Positions 33,109-41,312 of a stretch of 64,000 bases of DNA are shown piece after piece; position 1 is the first letter of the stretch; every line of letters starts with the position of its first letter. The stretch spans positions 7,086,501 to 7,150,500 of the forward strand of contig NZ_CP009283.1 of assembly GCF_000758625.1 (NCBI RefSeq). The letters run 5' to 3'. The notes under the pieces were generated by a model. That model searched no databases, was not told the origin of the DNA, and worked only from the letters and a program-made list of their open reading frames with translations. This DNA comes from Paenibacillus sp. FSL R7-0273. GTDB lineage: Bacteria > Bacillota > Bacilli > Paenibacillales > Paenibacillaceae. The position numbers and the translations under genes were made by a program.

Positions 33109-34734
33109 CTAAAAGGAATACCCCGCATACTTCTCTGCATTGCGGATACTCGTCCAGATATCCGGGCTCTCCCCGCCGATATGCCAGTAGGCGATGCCGG
33201 CCAGCTTCTGCTCTGCGGCCAGATTATATTTGGCGGTCAGGGAACGGCCATCCTCCAGCCAAATAGTATGCTTCAGTGACTGCCGGGTATAGCTGGCTAC
33301 ATACTGCCCGAGCGTGCTGTTCCAGACCGGACGAAGGCCATAGCTGCTGACAAGCTGGTTTTGTGCGGTAAGCGAGAGCTCGACCGAGGAGGGCTTCACC
33401 GGGCCCTGCTTCAGCGTCCAGTCCCGGGTATACAGCGGCATGGCCAGAATGGCCTTTGAAGCCGGTACCGCCTGCAGCAGCCCGGTCACCGCCTGCCGGA
33501 CATAAGGCAGCGAAGCATTTGAGCCGGGATTCATGCTGCCGCTGTAGTGCTCATCATAGCCCATCATCACCATATAATCAGCCTGCTTGCCGAGCGCCGC
33601 ATAATCAAAGGCCTCAGTCCAGTCTGTTCCGAGGTCCGGCGACACATCCACCGACAATACAGCACCCAGCGCATGCAGCTTAGCGGCCAGCTGTGTAACA
33701 AAGGCGGTCAATGCTGCCTTGTCAGCCGCTGCCACATTCTCAAAATCCAGATTCAGCCCGTCAAGCCCATGCTTGCTGACAAGCGCCCCCAGCTGATTAA
33801 CAGCTGATGTTCTGGCTGCCGGACTGGACAGCAGCTGGTGGGTTGCAGCCTGGTCAAAGCGGTTGCCGACCAGCGGCCATATGCGCTTGCCGTTGTTCTT
33901 GGCCCAGGTAACCATTGAGGCTGCTGTCGAATCTGATACCGTTCCATTGCCCCCTACAAAGTACCAGCGGGGAGACAACACATTCACATTGGACTGCACA
34001 ACACTCGCCTGATACTCCGCCGCCGTCTGGCCATACTGCCAGCCCATTACAATTCGCTCATCCGTTTGCCCCTCAAGCTCAGCGGCCCACTTCTGCTGCT
34101 GCAGCACCCGGTAGATCAGCACTGCGGTCTCCTGCCTCGTGATGGGCGACAAAGGCCGGAACGCGCCGGTGTCATCTCCCTTCATCAGGCCCAGGCGGTT
34201 TACAGCCGCCGCTGCACTTCCTGCCCAGGCAGCAATAGCCCCGCTATCCCTGAAGGCAGTCTGCAGTCCGGCAGTGCTGCCCGTCTGCTTAAATGCCCGG
34301 GCCAGCCAGACGGCAGCCTCCTGGCGGGTAACCGGCTGCGCCGGGGCGAAGGTTGCAGCCGAGGTGCCGCCCGCCAGCTCCAGCTGAACTGCCGCCTGTA
34401 TCCAGCCATAGTACCAGGCGTTCCGGGCTACATCCTTAAATGGCGTAATGGTACTCCCTACCGGCTCAAGCTTCAGCAGGCGGCCCAGCATCGTAATGAG
34501 CTCAGCACGGGTTACTGTCCCCTGCGGGGAGAAGCTGTTCCCGGAAGTGCCGGTTACTATTTTCCGGTTATATAAGTCTATGATTTCTTCTCTCGCATAG
34601 CTGGCTCCTATATCGTCAAAAGGCTGCTTCGCCCCGGCCGGTACAGCTGCTGCCGACGAGTGAGGTATGTATACAACAGCTGCACACAAGACGGCTACAG
34701 CTCCTGCCGCCGCTCTTCTCCATATTCTATTCAC
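33109..34734 (-). CDS. S-layer-anchored GH18 (YaaH/chitinase-like) glycosidase
   Basis: 541 residues from the GTG at 34734, which is followed by a signal peptide (RRAAAGAVAVLCAAVVYI, ending near SSAAA). Three SLH domains (about 40-220) contain FDDIG.. / VTRAELITMLGRLL, ..VTRQEAAVWLARAF and ..ITRQETAVLIYRVL blocks. A GH18 domain (about 235-540) has LDGLNLDFE as its active-site strand, ending in the catalytic Glu; the middle Asp of DxxDxDxE is Asn. This class binds the cell wall through SLH and cuts chitin-like or peptidoglycan N-acetylglucosamine bonds. The start is uncertain: GGAGG lies 13 nt upstream, and an ATG at 34764 has no ribosome binding site. Confidence 0.88.
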   Translation of the reverse strand: MNRIWRRAAAGAVAVLCAAVVYIPHSSAAAVPAGAKQPFDDIGASYAREEIIDLYNRKIVTGTSGNSFSPQGTVTRAELITMLGRLLKLEPVGSTITPFKDVARNAWYYGWIQAAVQLELAGGTSAATFAPAQPVTRQEAAVWLARAFKQTGSTAGLQTAFRDSGAIAAWAGSAAAAVNRLGLMKGDDTGAFRPLSPITRQETAVLIYRVLQQQKWAAELEGQTDERIVMGWQYGQTAAEYQASVVQSNVNVLSPRWYFVGGNGTVSDSTAASMVTWAKNNGKRIWPLVGNRFDQAATHQLLSSPAARTSAVNQLGALVSKHGLDGLNLDFENVAAADKAALTAFVTQLAAKLHALGAVLSVDVSPDLGTDWTEAFDYAALGKQADYMVMMGYDEHYSGSMNPGSNASLPYVRQAVTGLLQAVPASKAILAMPLYTRDWTLKQGPVKPSSVELSLTAQNQLVSSYGLRPVWNSTLGQYVASYTRQSLKHTIWLEDGRSLTAKYNLAAEQKLAGIAYWHIGGESPDIWTSIRNAEKYAGYSF

Positions 34735-34904
34735 GCTATCAAGGACGCCTCCCTCTGTTATCATTTTGCCGAGAGTATACCAGAGATAGAGTCTGTTATC
34801 ACCGCTTAAATACTGGCAGAAGTTTAATTGGAAACGCGCGTGGTTATGAATGGAATAGAGCTTGTAGAGACCGTAAATGATGCACTCAGGAGGGAAGCAA
34901 ATAT

Positions 34905-35855
34905 ATGAAGGAATCTGACTCACCGGAAAATATCCCTGCAGCAGCCGGTTCCGGGCTGGCCGCAGAGGCGGTTGACGCCATTGAAGGCTTGTCCGGCGTC
35001 CATCCCGGCTACCGGAGGGCCCATGCCGGAGGCATCTGCTGCCGGGCCGTATTCCGGCCGAACGGGCTCGCCGCTGCCTTTACAACTGCACCGCACCTGC
35101 AGCAGCAGGAGACAGCTGCGGTTGTCCGCTTCTCCGGCAGCTCCACTGATCCGGCGCTGGCCGATCTTCTATCTCCGGCCAAAGGCATGGCAGTCCGGTT
35201 CAGCCTGCCCGGCGGCGGCACCACCTGTCTTGTAGGGGCTACGCTGCCGGTCTTTTTTGCACGGACACCCGAATCATTTGTCGATATCGTCCGCACCGCA
35301 CACAAGGCACGCGAAGGCAATCTGGGTCCGCTTGAGCTTATAAAAGAGATCACAGCGCATTTCAGCGAGAGCAAGGAAAGCCTTCTCAGCCTTAACAGGC
35401 TGAAGCCGCCCGCCAGCTATGCCGAGTCCCGCTACTACTGCATTCACGCCTATCATTTTATAGATCCCGAGGGGATTCGGCGGCCGGTTAAATTCGAATG
35501 GGCCCCGGACGCCGGTGTCCGTACCCTGCCTCTCTCTGATGCCCGGCAGCAGCCGGACCGCTATCTGGAGGATGAGCTGGAGCTGCGCCTGAAGGCGGAG
35601 CCGGCGGTATTCCAGCTCCATGTTATTTTTGGCGAAAAAGATGATCCCACCGATGACCCTACCACAGCGTGGCCCGGGGACCGGCGGCGGATCGAAATCG
35701 GCCGCTTGCATCTGACAGAGATTATACCTGAGCCGGCAGGCCTGCTAATGGACCCGGCGGCCGTTTCAGAGGGCATAGCCCTGTCGGATGACCCTATTCT
35801 ACAATTCCGCCACACCGCCTATGGGGAGTCTTTTCGCAGGCGCAGCACAGAATAA
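34905..35855 (+). CDS. Catalase-related peroxidase (SrpA-like)
   Basis: 316 residues, a minimal catalase fold. The distal haem motif GVHPGYRRAHAGGIC carries the catalytic His. The proximal Tyr ligand is in ILQFRHTAYGESFRRR near the C-terminus, with the usual Arg four residues before it. Catalase family peroxidases of this small size use organic or hydrogen peroxide as substrate with an unknown reductant. The frame begins inside the 5' leader of the divergent GH18 gene; the start has AGGAGG 10 nt upstream. It is cotranscribed with the lipid kinase gene 29 bp downstream. Confidence 0.87.
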   Translation: MKESDSPENIPAAAGSGLAAEAVDAIEGLSGVHPGYRRAHAGGICCRAVFRPNGLAAAFTTAPHLQQQETAAVVRFSGSSTDPALADLLSPAKGMAVRFSLPGGGTTCLVGATLPVFFARTPESFVDIVRTAHKAREGNLGPLELIKEITAHFSESKESLLSLNRLKPPASYAESRYYCIHAYHFIDPEGIRRPVKFEWAPDAGVRTLPLSDARQQPDRYLEDELELRLKAEPAVFQLHVIFGEKDDPTDDPTTAWPGDRRRIEIGRLHLTEIIPEPAGLLMDPAAVSEGIALSDDPILQFRHTAYGESFRRRSTE

Positions 35856-35884
35856 TAAACCACGCACGGAAGGACGAGGCTACG

Positions 35885-36781
35885 ATGGAGCAGGCTATGA
35901 TTATAGTGAATCCCACCTCAGGTAAGGAGGAGGGGCCGGGCTATGTACGGATGGCTGTGGAGATACTCACAGAACAGGGGTATGCCATTACGGTGAAGGA
36001 GACACAGCAGGAAGGCGATGCCACCCTCTTCAGCAGAGCGGCATGCCAGGAAGGCTACGGGCTGGTTGTGTCGATTGGCGGGGACGGCACACTGCATGAG
36101 GTGATCAACGGGCTGAGCGGAGACACGGGGTGTCCCAAGCTCGGAGTTATTCCACTGGGAACCGTCAATGATTTTGCCCGGGCCATCGGGCTTTCACTGA
36201 ATCCGGAAGAGGCGATCCGCACTCTCGCTTCCCCCGGCACCCGTGCGGTCGATGTCGGAAGGCTAAACGGGCGGCTGTTCATCAATGTGGTTGCGGCCGG
36301 AGCCATCGCTGAATCGGTATCAGCGGTGACCTCAGAGGATAAATCACGGCTCGGTTCGTTTGCTTATTTCAAGGAGGGGCTGAAGGAGCTGACCGGCAAC
36401 ACGCCTAACCATCTGATCATTACTCATGACGGCCAGGTGTGGGAGGGCGACTCGCCGCTGTTTGTTGCCGCCCTGACGAATTCGGTCGGCGGGTTTGAGC
36501 GGCTGGCTCCCGGAGCAGCAGTGGACGACGGCCTGATCCACTGCTTTGTCATTAAGGATCTTACAATTCTGAGCACCCTTACCGCCAGCATCTCCCTGCT
36601 GCTCGGCAATCTGAAGAACCATAAAGGGGTCGAGTACTTTGCCGCCCGCAGCATAACGGTCGAATCCGCCGCCCCGATGCACACGAATGTGGATGGCGAG
36701 GAGGGGCCCGCTCTGCCAGTACAGCTCAGCGTGCTGCCGCGCCATATCCGGGTCGTTGTACCTGAGGTGGAGAGCGGCTGA
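35885..36781 (+). CDS. YegS/BmrU-family lipid (diacylglycerol) kinase
   Basis: 298 residues. The nucleotide-binding start AMIIVNPTSGKEEG and the GGDGTLHEVINGL loop are diagnostic of diacylglycerol-kinase-type catalytic domains. LGVIPLGTVNDFARAIG and the C-terminal VDGEEGPALPVQLSVLP are also typical. Family members phosphorylate diacylglycerol or other membrane lipids at the inner membrane surface. It follows the catalase-like gene at 29 bp. Confidence 0.92.
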   Translation: MEQAMIIVNPTSGKEEGPGYVRMAVEILTEQGYAITVKETQQEGDATLFSRAACQEGYGLVVSIGGDGTLHEVINGLSGDTGCPKLGVIPLGTVNDFARAIGLSLNPEEAIRTLASPGTRAVDVGRLNGRLFINVVAAGAIAESVSAVTSEDKSRLGSFAYFKEGLKELTGNTPNHLIITHDGQVWEGDSPLFVAALTNSVGGFERLAPGAAVDDGLIHCFVIKDLTILSTLTASISLLLGNLKNHKGVEYFAARSITVESAAPMHTNVDGEEGPALPVQLSVLPRHIRVVVPEVESG

Positions 36782-36830
36782 CAGCTGGTGTTTATGGCTT
36801 CCGTTAATGCTCAGCATCCGCAATCCTGCT

Positions 36831-36871
36831 ATCGTCTACGCCCGCCGCTGCAGCTTGCGGGCATAGACGAT
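36831..36871. other. Strong hairpin covering the dinB stop codon
   Basis: ATCGTCTACGCCCGC (36831-36845) and GCGGGCATAGACGAT (36857-36871) pair at 14 of 15 positions around an 11-nt loop. The right arm codes for the last residues of the DinB protein and the left arm contains its stop. There is no T run on either strand, so it is not a plain terminator. Confidence 0.7.
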
Positions 36872-37306
36872 CTGGCCGATATGGTAGGCATTATGCGTTG
36901 CGGCATTACTGATGACTTCCCACCACAGCGCGGGTTCCGGGAAGCCGGCGACCTGCGCCTCCAGTCTCTCTTCGGCAAGCAGGGTCTGCCAGCCCAGCAG
37001 GACATCAAGCAGACCGCTCTTCAGCTCAGCGAAGGAGACATTCTCCGGCAGGATAAAGCTGTTGTTGTTGTCGCCTACAGGCGGCACGGCAGCTGCCGTT
37101 CCCGCCTGATAGCGGGTCTGCCAGGTTCTGTTCCAGTAGAGCAGATGCTGCGTAAGCTCGGCGATACTGTTCAGGCCGGCCCCCGGCTTCCAGAACGCCT
37201 CTTCCTCGGTCACGTCCTCCACTGCCTGCATGAACGGCAGATGCCAGCTTGGATCATTGGCGCCTGCCAGCAATTGATTGGCTAATACTTCTCTCGCATG
37301 AACCAT
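36836..37306 (-). CDS. DinB-family metal-binding protein
   Basis: 156 residues from the ATG at 37306 (GGGGAG 8 nt upstream; an in-frame GTG three codons earlier overlaps that site). The four-helix DinB fold has the metal-binding His in LTQHLLYWN and the pair THNAYHIGQI. Some relatives are thiol transferases; most are of unknown function. Its start lies 1 bp after the stop of the papain-like gene, so the two form an operon with translational coupling likely. Confidence 0.9.
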   Translation of the reverse strand: MVHAREVLANQLLAGANDPSWHLPFMQAVEDVTEEEAFWKPGAGLNSIAELTQHLLYWNRTWQTRYQAGTAAAVPPVGDNNNSFILPENVSFAELKSGLLDVLLGWQTLLAEERLEAQVAGFPEPALWWEVISNAATHNAYHIGQIVYARKLQRRA

Positions 37307-37307
37307 T

Positions 37308-37853
37308 CTATTCACTCCCCTGCTTATACTGGTTTAATTTACCCTGATAAATTAACTCCAGCCGTTCACTCTGCCTGAAATCATCCGGCGTAACGAGCGC
37401 CGGCAGCTTATTCCACAGCTTGATGCCGGAACGGTCGAGAATCTCCGCAACGAACTGGGAGCAGAAATAGGAATTGCTGAATTCAACCGGCTCCTTAAGG
37501 GCAATGCCGATCACACCCAGAATGTTATACAGGTACTTCTGCCGGCTGCGGATAAAAATATGCAGCACGCGCTGCATCTTCTCCACTTCCCGCTCTGTAA
37601 CCTTAAGCTCATAGATAACGCAAGTTGTATTCGGATATTTACTGAACGTCCCCGTGTGCAGATCCTCCTTCACAAAGCCCCCGTTCAGAGGGTTGCTGGG
37701 ATGCTTTCTGCCGAAGCTGTACATCTCCGAAAGATCACGGGTAAACGAGATGGAGGCATGGTTATACGGAGCCTTGGTATAGCCCTGAATAAGTCTGGTA
37801 AACAGCGTTCCGGTATTCGTAAGCAAAATAAAGACCGATTGGTTACCTGTCAT
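37308..37853 (-). CDS. Permuted papain-like (YiiX/NlpC-P60 superfamily) protein
   Basis: 181 residues from the ATG at 37853 (AAGGGGA upstream; earlier in-frame Met has none). A His in APYNHASISF precedes the Cys in NSYFCSQFVAEIL, the reversed order that marks the permuted papain fold of YiiX/YebB and LRAT relatives. Such proteins act on lipids or amide bonds. No signal peptide or membrane segment is seen. Operon with dinB; substrate unknown. Confidence 0.8.
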   Translation of the reverse strand: MTGNQSVFILLTNTGTLFTRLIQGYTKAPYNHASISFTRDLSEMYSFGRKHPSNPLNGGFVKEDLHTGTFSKYPNTTCVIYELKVTEREVEKMQRVLHIFIRSRQKYLYNILGVIGIALKEPVEFSNSYFCSQFVAEILDRSGIKLWNKLPALVTPDDFRQSERLELIYQGKLNQYKQGSE

Positions 37854-37950
37854 TACAAATTTTCCCCTTATCAATTTCGGACGTTTCCTTCATAATAACA
37901 TATGATTCCTTTATTGGAATCCAATCCTGGGACAGGCTGGTGATCGGCGC

Positions 37951-38865
37951 TTGGACAGCTCTTTATTCACACTACTGCTAATTTTCGCCGGCCTTTCGGC
38001 GATTCATCTGATCTACCTTGCCGTCAGCAGGCTTCAGAAGGACAAGGACTATACCGGTATCGGCTTCCGCATCAAAACCTGGTGGGGCATGCTGTTTATC
38101 TTTTGCCTGGCGACCCTGTTTAATGCTGTGGTGTCCCTGCTGTCGCTGATGGTGCTATGCTTCTTTTCACTCAAGGAATACTTCTCCATGATCCGCACAC
38201 GCAAGGCGGACCGCAGGCTGTTCCTGTGGGCTTATCTGGCGATTCCGCTGCAATTCTACTGGATCTATATCGAGTGGTACGGGATGTTCATCGTCTTTAT
38301 TCCGGTCTACGTCTTTCTGCTGCTGCCGCTCCCGCGGCTGCTGAACAAGGGAACGCTCGGTTTCCTGCGGAGTGTCAGCTCCACCCAATGGGGAATGATG
38401 CTGATGGTGTTCGGGCTTAGCCATCTGGCCTACTTCCAGTTTGCCACCCCGGAATACGGCGCAGGGCTGGTGCTGTTCCTGGTCGTGCTGACGCAGCTTA
38501 ATGATGTGGCGCATTATCTGGCCTCGCTCTATTTCGGCAGGCATAAGGTCGTGCCGACCGCCAACCCGCATCTGACCTGGGAAGGCTTTGTCTGCGGATT
38601 TGTGGTGACGACCGCCGTGTCTTACCTCATCTACCCCTACCTGACGCCGCTTACCCCGCTGTTCGGCCTGCTGTCCGGGGTACTGATTAGCTTGAGCGGA
38701 TATTTCGGCAGCCTGACTGTCTCCGTACTGAAGCGCGACCTGCTGATCGGAGACGATGACAAATTCGCCGCCCTGCAAAAAAGCTATATGAGCCGGGTTG
38801 ACAGTCTGGCGTATACCTCGCCGATCTTTTTCCATGTCATCCGGTATTTCTTTGATTTTATGTAG
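37951..38865 (+). CDS. CdsA-like phosphatidate cytidylyltransferase family protein
   Basis: 304 residues with about eight hydrophobic helices. The C-terminal half has the CdsA-type signature: QLNDVAHYLASLYFGRHKVVP, NPHLTWEGFVCGF and SGYFGSLTVSVLKRDLLIGDD, which follow the S..D..A...G...G..K and KR..G.KD pattern of CDP-diacylglycerol synthases. It is a diverged member (the group includes single genes apart from the main cdsA) and may modify another lipid phosphate. The TTG start at 37951 has only a weak ribosome binding site. It stands alone before a terminator. Confidence 0.85.
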   Translation: MDSSLFTLLLIFAGLSAIHLIYLAVSRLQKDKDYTGIGFRIKTWWGMLFIFCLATLFNAVVSLLSLMVLCFFSLKEYFSMIRTRKADRRLFLWAYLAIPLQFYWIYIEWYGMFIVFIPVYVFLLLPLPRLLNKGTLGFLRSVSSTQWGMMLMVFGLSHLAYFQFATPEYGAGLVLFLVVLTQLNDVAHYLASLYFGRHKVVPTANPHLTWEGFVCGFVVTTAVSYLIYPYLTPLTPLFGLLSGVLISLSGYFGSLTVSVLKRDLLIGDDDKFAALQKSYMSRVDSLAYTSPIFFHVIRYFFDFM

Positions 38866-38878
38866 GCCGGAACGTACG

Positions 38879-38915
38879 ATAGGCATCTCTTACAAAGGGG
38901 GATGTCTATTTTTTA
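38879..38915 (+). terminator. Terminator of the CdsA-like gene
   Basis: ATAGGCATC / GATGTCTAT stem (one mismatch) with TTTTTTAT following. Confidence 0.8.
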
Positions 38916-38988
38916 TAAAATAAATGATTTACCGCAGGGTTTGCCCTGAGGCCTTCGTCTATTACGGTTGGGAAGGAGGAGAGGACCC

Positions 38989-39543
38989 ATTGATGACGAG
39001 CGCTTGATCAAGCAAATTTTAAAAGGGGACCATACCCTGTTCCGCAGCATTATCGACCGCTATGGAAGCTATGTATACCAGGTAGCCTATTCTGTGCTTC
39101 ATCAGGCTCAGGATGCGGAGGATGCTGCACAGGAGGCTTTTATTCAAATTTATAAATCTCTCCCCCAATACCGCTCAGAAGGCTTCAAAACATGGATTAC
39201 CCGGATTGCCCTGCACAAAGCCATAGATATCAGGCGGAAGCTGGACCGCAGAAAAGCAGAGGTTAGCGGCCGCGATGACGATGCAGTGCTCCATATCGCC
39301 GATTACCGTTCAGATATTGTGCATCAGCTGCTCCGTAAAGAGCAGAAGGAGGATCTCCGGCACAAAATATCCTCGCTCCCGCCCCTGCACCGCGATATTA
39401 TCGTTGATTTCTATATTAAAGAGGAGAACTACGAGCAGATTGCAGAGAAAACGCAGGTATCGGTCAGAACCGTCGAATCCAGACTGTACAGGGCGCGGCA
39501 GTGGATCAGAACACACTGGAAGGAGGAACCTTCTCATGAATAA
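38989..39543 (+). CDS. ECF RNA polymerase sigma factor with probable AUU start
   Basis: 184 residues if begun at the ATT at 38989. The only conventional in-frame start, TTG at 38968, lies upstream of the excellent ribosome binding site AAGGAGGAGAGG (38973-38984) and would translate it; the ATT is 9 nt after AAGGAGG and aligns with the usual N-terminus (DDERLIKQILKGDHTLFRSI). Sigma region 2 (about 8-75, AEDAAQEAFIQIYKSLPQYR) and region 4 (about 120-180, ISSLPPLHRDIIVDFYIKE, YEQIAEKTQVSVRTVESRL) are present. It overlaps the anti-sigma gene by 8 bp, so the two are coupled. The promoters it reads are unknown. Confidence 0.87.
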   Translation: MDDERLIKQILKGDHTLFRSIIDRYGSYVYQVAYSVLHQAQDAEDAAQEAFIQIYKSLPQYRSEGFKTWITRIALHKAIDIRRKLDRRKAEVSGRDDDAVLHIADYRSDIVHQLLRKEQKEDLRHKISSLPPLHRDIIVDFYIKEENYEQIAEKTQVSVRTVESRLYRARQWIRTHWKEEPSHE

Positions 39544-40012
39544 ACCGGATCAGCAGCAATGGAAGAGGTATGTACAAGGAGAAATAACAGGTCCGGAGCG
39601 GGTATACATGGACCGGTTGCTCCTTGAGGATTTTGAAGCACTGGACTCTTATATGACAGCTCTTGAGCTTCACTCTTTGCCGCAGCTGCCGGATCGTGAC
39701 GGCTTTGCAGACCAGATCATGGAGCAGCTGGCTCCCCTCTCGCCTGCAGCCGGACAGAAGCAGGCAAGCAGCGGCACGCTCCGGCTTCAGGGGCTTCTGC
39801 GGAATCAGTGGCTGCATTATATTACAGCAGCCTGCATCACGATGCTGTTCATCTCTGCCGGTGTATTCGACAGAATGGCTCCCGGCAATATCGGCATCAG
39901 TGCCCAGACCAAACAGCCTTACAGTGAGAAGATGGTCGAAAAAGCAACCGGCTGGCTTAAGGAAATAAAGCCGGCCCCCTATACCATAACAAACGAAAGG
40001 ACTGAACAATAA
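39536..40012 (+). CDS. Single-pass anti-sigma-like membrane protein
   Basis: 158 residues. A cytoplasmic N-terminal part (about 1-90) begins MNKPDQQQWKRYVQGEITGPERVYMDRLLLEDFEALDSYM and is likely the sigma-binding region, although no HxxxCxxC zinc motif is seen. One membrane helix (about 92-112, HYITAACITMLFISAGVF) and a short outer tail follow. Position directly after and overlapping the ECF gene indicates an anti-sigma factor. The ATG is preceded by AAGGAGG at 9 nt. The next gene starts within its stop codon (TAATG). Confidence 0.82.
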   Translation: MNKPDQQQWKRYVQGEITGPERVYMDRLLLEDFEALDSYMTALELHSLPQLPDRDGFADQIMEQLAPLSPAAGQKQASSGTLRLQGLLRNQWLHYITAACITMLFISAGVFDRMAPGNIGISAQTKQPYSEKMVEKATGWLKEIKPAPYTITNERTEQ

Positions 40013-41220
40013 TGCAGCAGCACCGCAGCAAGATGCTGGCTTTTCTGCTTAATATGATTCCTGGCCTGGGGCACTATTATTACGGCAGCCGGCTGAAGGG
40101 GTTCATTTACGGCTTTATCTTTTTTGGCAGCCTGGGCTTTGCCTTTCTTGCACTCGTCGCAGGGAATGATGAGGGGTTTGCCGCCTTATGTCTTTTAGCG
40201 GCAGCCGTTCTCTGGTTCATCAGCATGTTCGGTATGATAATCAGGCTGATCCGGGAACCGGATTATCCGCCAAGCTATGCGAACTATCCGCATTATTCCC
40301 ACCCCCAGGGCCAGATGTCTTACGGACCGGAGATACCGGTTGAGCAGCAGCCGTACGGATTCCAGCCGCCGCCCGAGGGCTACGGCCATCCGGATCAGGG
40401 AAGGGAGCCGCGCCGGGAAAGCGAGCGGTTCTACACGATTCTCCTTTCCTTTGTTCCCGGGCTCGGACATCTGCATTTAGGCCTGCTGCAGCGCGGGCTG
40501 TCGTTCCTGATCGGGTTCTTCGGCCTCGGCATCATGCTGGTATTTGTGGCCGGCATAACCGGACAGGAGACGTTTCTGATCTTTCTGCTCCTGCTGCCGG
40601 TACTGTGGCTGTACTGCATGTTCGATGCAGCCCAGCATGTGAACCGCAAGCAGGCCGGCGAGCTGCTCGAGGACAGGACGATCTTTGAGCAGCTTGAGCA
40701 CGGCAGCAGTGCAGGCAAAAAAAGCAAGGTCATCGCCACCCTGCTGGCTGCCTTTCCGGGGGCCGGACATATGTACCTTGGACTGCAAAAAAGAGGCCTC
40801 CAGCTGATGCTCATTTTCCTCGGAAGCATCTATATTCTGGATCTGCTGAATCTTTCGCTGTTCCTGTTCTTTATTCCGATTGCCTGGTTTTACAGCTTTT
40901 TTGACGGGATGCAGCAGGCCAGCAAATACGGCCGGGAGCCCCTGTATGACAAGCCGGTCATTGAGAGCTGGACCCGGTATCAGGGCTGGATCGGCGGCGC
41001 GCTCCTGTTCCTGGGTGTGTATTATCTGTTCATCCGGATTGTTGTTCCGGAGCTGGACTTTAACTACGGCTTTTATATCGCCCGGATTCAATCGTATATG
41101 AATACTGTCGTTGTTGCTCTGCTGATGATCGGCGGGGGCATCCGGCTGCTCTCCACCTCGCGGAAAAAGAACACTGAAGCGGAGAAGTTCCTCAGAGCGC
41201 TGGAGCGCGAGCCCAAGTAA
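40012..41220 (+). CDS. Membrane protein with three TM2-type repeats
   Basis: 402 residues. Three similar modules start with IPGLGHYYYGSRLKG (about 15), VPGLGHLHLGLLQRG (about 145) and FPGAGHMYLGLQKRG (about 245), each followed by two hydrophobic helices, in the manner of TM2 domains. A Pro/Tyr/Gln-rich cytoplasmic segment (about 90-130) separates the first two. One more helix pair lies near the C-terminus. Third gene of the ECF operon, overlapping the anti-sigma stop by 1 bp. It is probably the envelope effector or sensor of the sigma system; function otherwise unknown. Confidence 0.8.
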   Translation: MQQHRSKMLAFLLNMIPGLGHYYYGSRLKGFIYGFIFFGSLGFAFLALVAGNDEGFAALCLLAAAVLWFISMFGMIIRLIREPDYPPSYANYPHYSHPQGQMSYGPEIPVEQQPYGFQPPPEGYGHPDQGREPRRESERFYTILLSFVPGLGHLHLGLLQRGLSFLIGFFGLGIMLVFVAGITGQETFLIFLLLLPVLWLYCMFDAAQHVNRKQAGELLEDRTIFEQLEHGSSAGKKSKVIATLLAAFPGAGHMYLGLQKRGLQLMLIFLGSIYILDLLNLSLFLFFIPIAWFYSFFDGMQQASKYGREPLYDKPVIESWTRYQGWIGGALLFLGVYYLFIRIVVPELDFNYGFYIARIQSYMNTVVVALLMIGGGIRLLSTSRKKNTEAEKFLRALEREPK

Positions 41221-41238
41221 AAACAGTAAACAGCAAAA

Positions 41239-41277
41239 CAGCACGTTCCCCGGTTAAGGAGAACGTGCTGTTTGCTA
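41239..41277. terminator. Bidirectional terminator after the ECF operon
   Basis: AGCACGTTC / GAACGTGCT stem with a 12-nt loop, flanked by A-rich and T-rich sequence on the two sides; it also serves the convergent lipoprotein gene. Confidence 0.8.
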
Positions 41278-41312
41278 TTCAATGATGCTTAACCGGCTTT
41301 AAATTCCCGGCC

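Noticed and set aside
38968..38988. TTG at 38968 as the start of the ECF sigma gene
   Set aside because: It would place the AAGGAGGAGAGG ribosome binding site inside the coding sequence.
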